From Colletes latitarsis (taxonomy: Eukaryota > Arthropoda > Insecta > Hymenoptera > Colletidae), in assembly GCF_051014445.1 (NCBI RefSeq), contig NC_135136.1, forward strand, positions 23,764,001-23,828,000: a DNA stretch of 64,000 nucleotides. The letters are read 5' to 3'. The position numbers and the translations under genes were made by a program. This document shows positions 62,620 to 64,000 of this stretch, in pieces. The number at the start of each line of letters is the position of its first letter. The first letter of the stretch is position 1. Under the pieces are notes generated by a model, which made no database searches, was not told the origin of the DNA, and was given only the letters and a program-made list of their open reading frames with translations.

Positions 62620-64000
62620 GATAACACCGGTTAGGTCTGGGTTAGGTCCGGGATATGCGCGCATATGGCTTATACTTTCGCCTTTTTCGCAAACTTGTTG
62701 GCCAGATCCTGGGTTTTTTCCGTGTTTGAATCACGTAGTAATGTGGTAACACACTGAAGCAGTCAATTAAACCTGGTTTCGATCAATATTTCAGAGGATA
62801 ACACCGGTTAGGTCTGGGTTAGGTCTGGGTTATGCCCGCATCTGGCTCATGATTTTGCCTTCTTCGCATACTTGTTGGCCAGATCCTGGGATTTTTTCGT
62901 GTTTGAATCACGTAGTAATGTGGTAACACACTGAAGCAGTCTATTAAACCTGGTTTCGATCAATATTTTAGAGGATAACACCGGTTAGGTCTGGGTTAGG
63001 TCTGGGTTATGCCCGCATCTGGCTCATGATTTTGCCTTCTTCGCATACTTGTTGGCCAGATCCTGGGTTTTTTTCGGGTTTGAATCACGTAGTAATGTGG
63101 TAATACACTGAAGCAGTCAATTAAACCTGGTTTCGATCAATATTTTAGAGGATAACACCGGTTAGGTCTGGGTTAGGTCTGGGTTATGCCCGCATCTGGC
63201 TCATGATTTTGCCTTCTTCGCATACTTGATGGCCAGATCCTGGGTTTTTTTCGTGTTTGAATCACGTAGTAATGTGGTAACACACTGAAGCAGTCAATTA
63301 AACCTGGTTTCGATCAATATTTTAGAGGATAACACCGGTTAGGTCTGGGTTAGGTCTGGGTTATGCCCGCATCTGGCTCATGATTTTGCCTTCATCGCAT
63401 ACTTGTTGGCCAGATCCTGGGTTTTTTTCGTGTTTGAATCACGTAGTAATGTGGTAATACACTGAAGCAGTCAATTAAACCTGGTTTCGATCAATATTTT
63501 AGAGGATAACACCGGTTAGGTCTGGGTTAGGTCTGGGATATGCGCGCATCTGGCTTATACTTTCGCCTTCTTCGCATACTTGTTGGCCAGATCCTGGGTT
63601 TTTTTCGTGTTTGAATCACGTAGTAATGTGGTAACAAACTGAAGCAGTCAATAAAACCTGGCTTCGATCAATATTTTAGAGGATAACACCGGTTAGGTCT
63701 GGGTTCGGTCTGGGATTTGCGCGCATATGGCTTATACTTTCGCCTTTTTCGCAAACTTGTTGGCCAGATCCTGGGTATTTTCCGTGTTTGAAACACGTAG
63801 TAATGTGGTAACACACTGAAGCAGTCAATTAAACCTGGTTTCGATCAATATTTCAGAGGATAACACCGGTTAGGTCTGGGTTAGGTCTGGGATATGCGCG
63901 CATCTGGCTTATACTTTCGCCTTTTTCGCAAACTTGTTGGCTAGATCCTGGGTTTTTTTCGGGTTTGAATACCGCAGTAATGTGGTACCACATTGAAGCA

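Larger units (their letters stand above)
53502..64000 (+). repeat. 177-bp satellite array, right segment
   Basis: About 59.3 monomers in the same orientation as the other two segments, continuing past the window end. The phase of the CGGGTTTGAA site at 63960 against the start at 53502 gives 59 x 177 minus 1. The missing base is in a monomer near 54925 whose T run is GGGGTTTTTCG instead of GGGGTTTTTTCG. The first two to three monomers match those after insert copy 1. From about 53980 the order matches the block that starts near 25280, and from about 62567 it matches the block near 22361. The segment is therefore a mosaic of pieces also present in the middle array. Confidence 0.97.

Overview
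The window is eukaryotic, non-genic DNA: a satellite array interrupted twice by the same block of transposon remnants. About 47.7 kb is a head-to-tail array of a 177-bp monomer (roughly 269 copies, all in one orientation). The remaining 16.3 kb is two nearly identical 8.17-kb AT-rich inserts (7249-15418 and 45332-53501), exactly 38,083 bp apart. I see no intact host gene, tRNA, rRNA or bacterial feature.

The likely host is an insect, probably hymenopteran. Most monomers carry two adjacent copies of the 11-mer TTAGGTCTGGG, which I recall as a telomere-repeat variant of some Hymenoptera (memory, not searched). The inserts hold insect-type transposon relics: a Merlin/ISXO2-like transposase, a copia-type retrotransposon, a pogo/Tigger-type DDE_1 transposase, and two non-autonomous elements ending in TACAGGGTGTTCGGCCA-type inverted repeats.

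Layout: array 1-7248; insert copy 1 7249-15418; array 15419-45331 (exactly 169 x 177 bp); insert copy 2 45332-53501; array 53502-64000 (59.3 monomers, one net 1-bp deletion). The array is layered. Variant monomers recur every 4 monomers (708 bp) in places, a block recurs at 21 monomers (3717 bp), a block recurs at 50 monomers (8850 bp, 23275-32124 then 32125-about 40620, with a longer third version at about 53980-62240), and a block of about 13.7 kb containing the insert recurs about 38 kb away.

Inside each insert, left to right (copy 1): AT-rich unknown DNA; a forward LTR-like fragment; a C-terminal Merlin-like transposase relic with an intron; on the minus strand a broken copia gag-protease with its primer-binding site and 5' LTR; unknown DNA; two fused TACAGGGTG elements; a pogo/Tigger-like transposase relic with a Lys/Arg/Glu-rich tail; a less AT-rich unknown segment; and a second TACAGGGTG element. 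Nothing here looks able to make a working protein.

The points most worth a second look are the telomere-type 11-mers in the monomer, the perfect 16-bp palindrome that marks one monomer subtype, the in-phase duplicated insert, and the evidence that the arrays change by whole-monomer gain and loss faster than the inserts collect point mutations.
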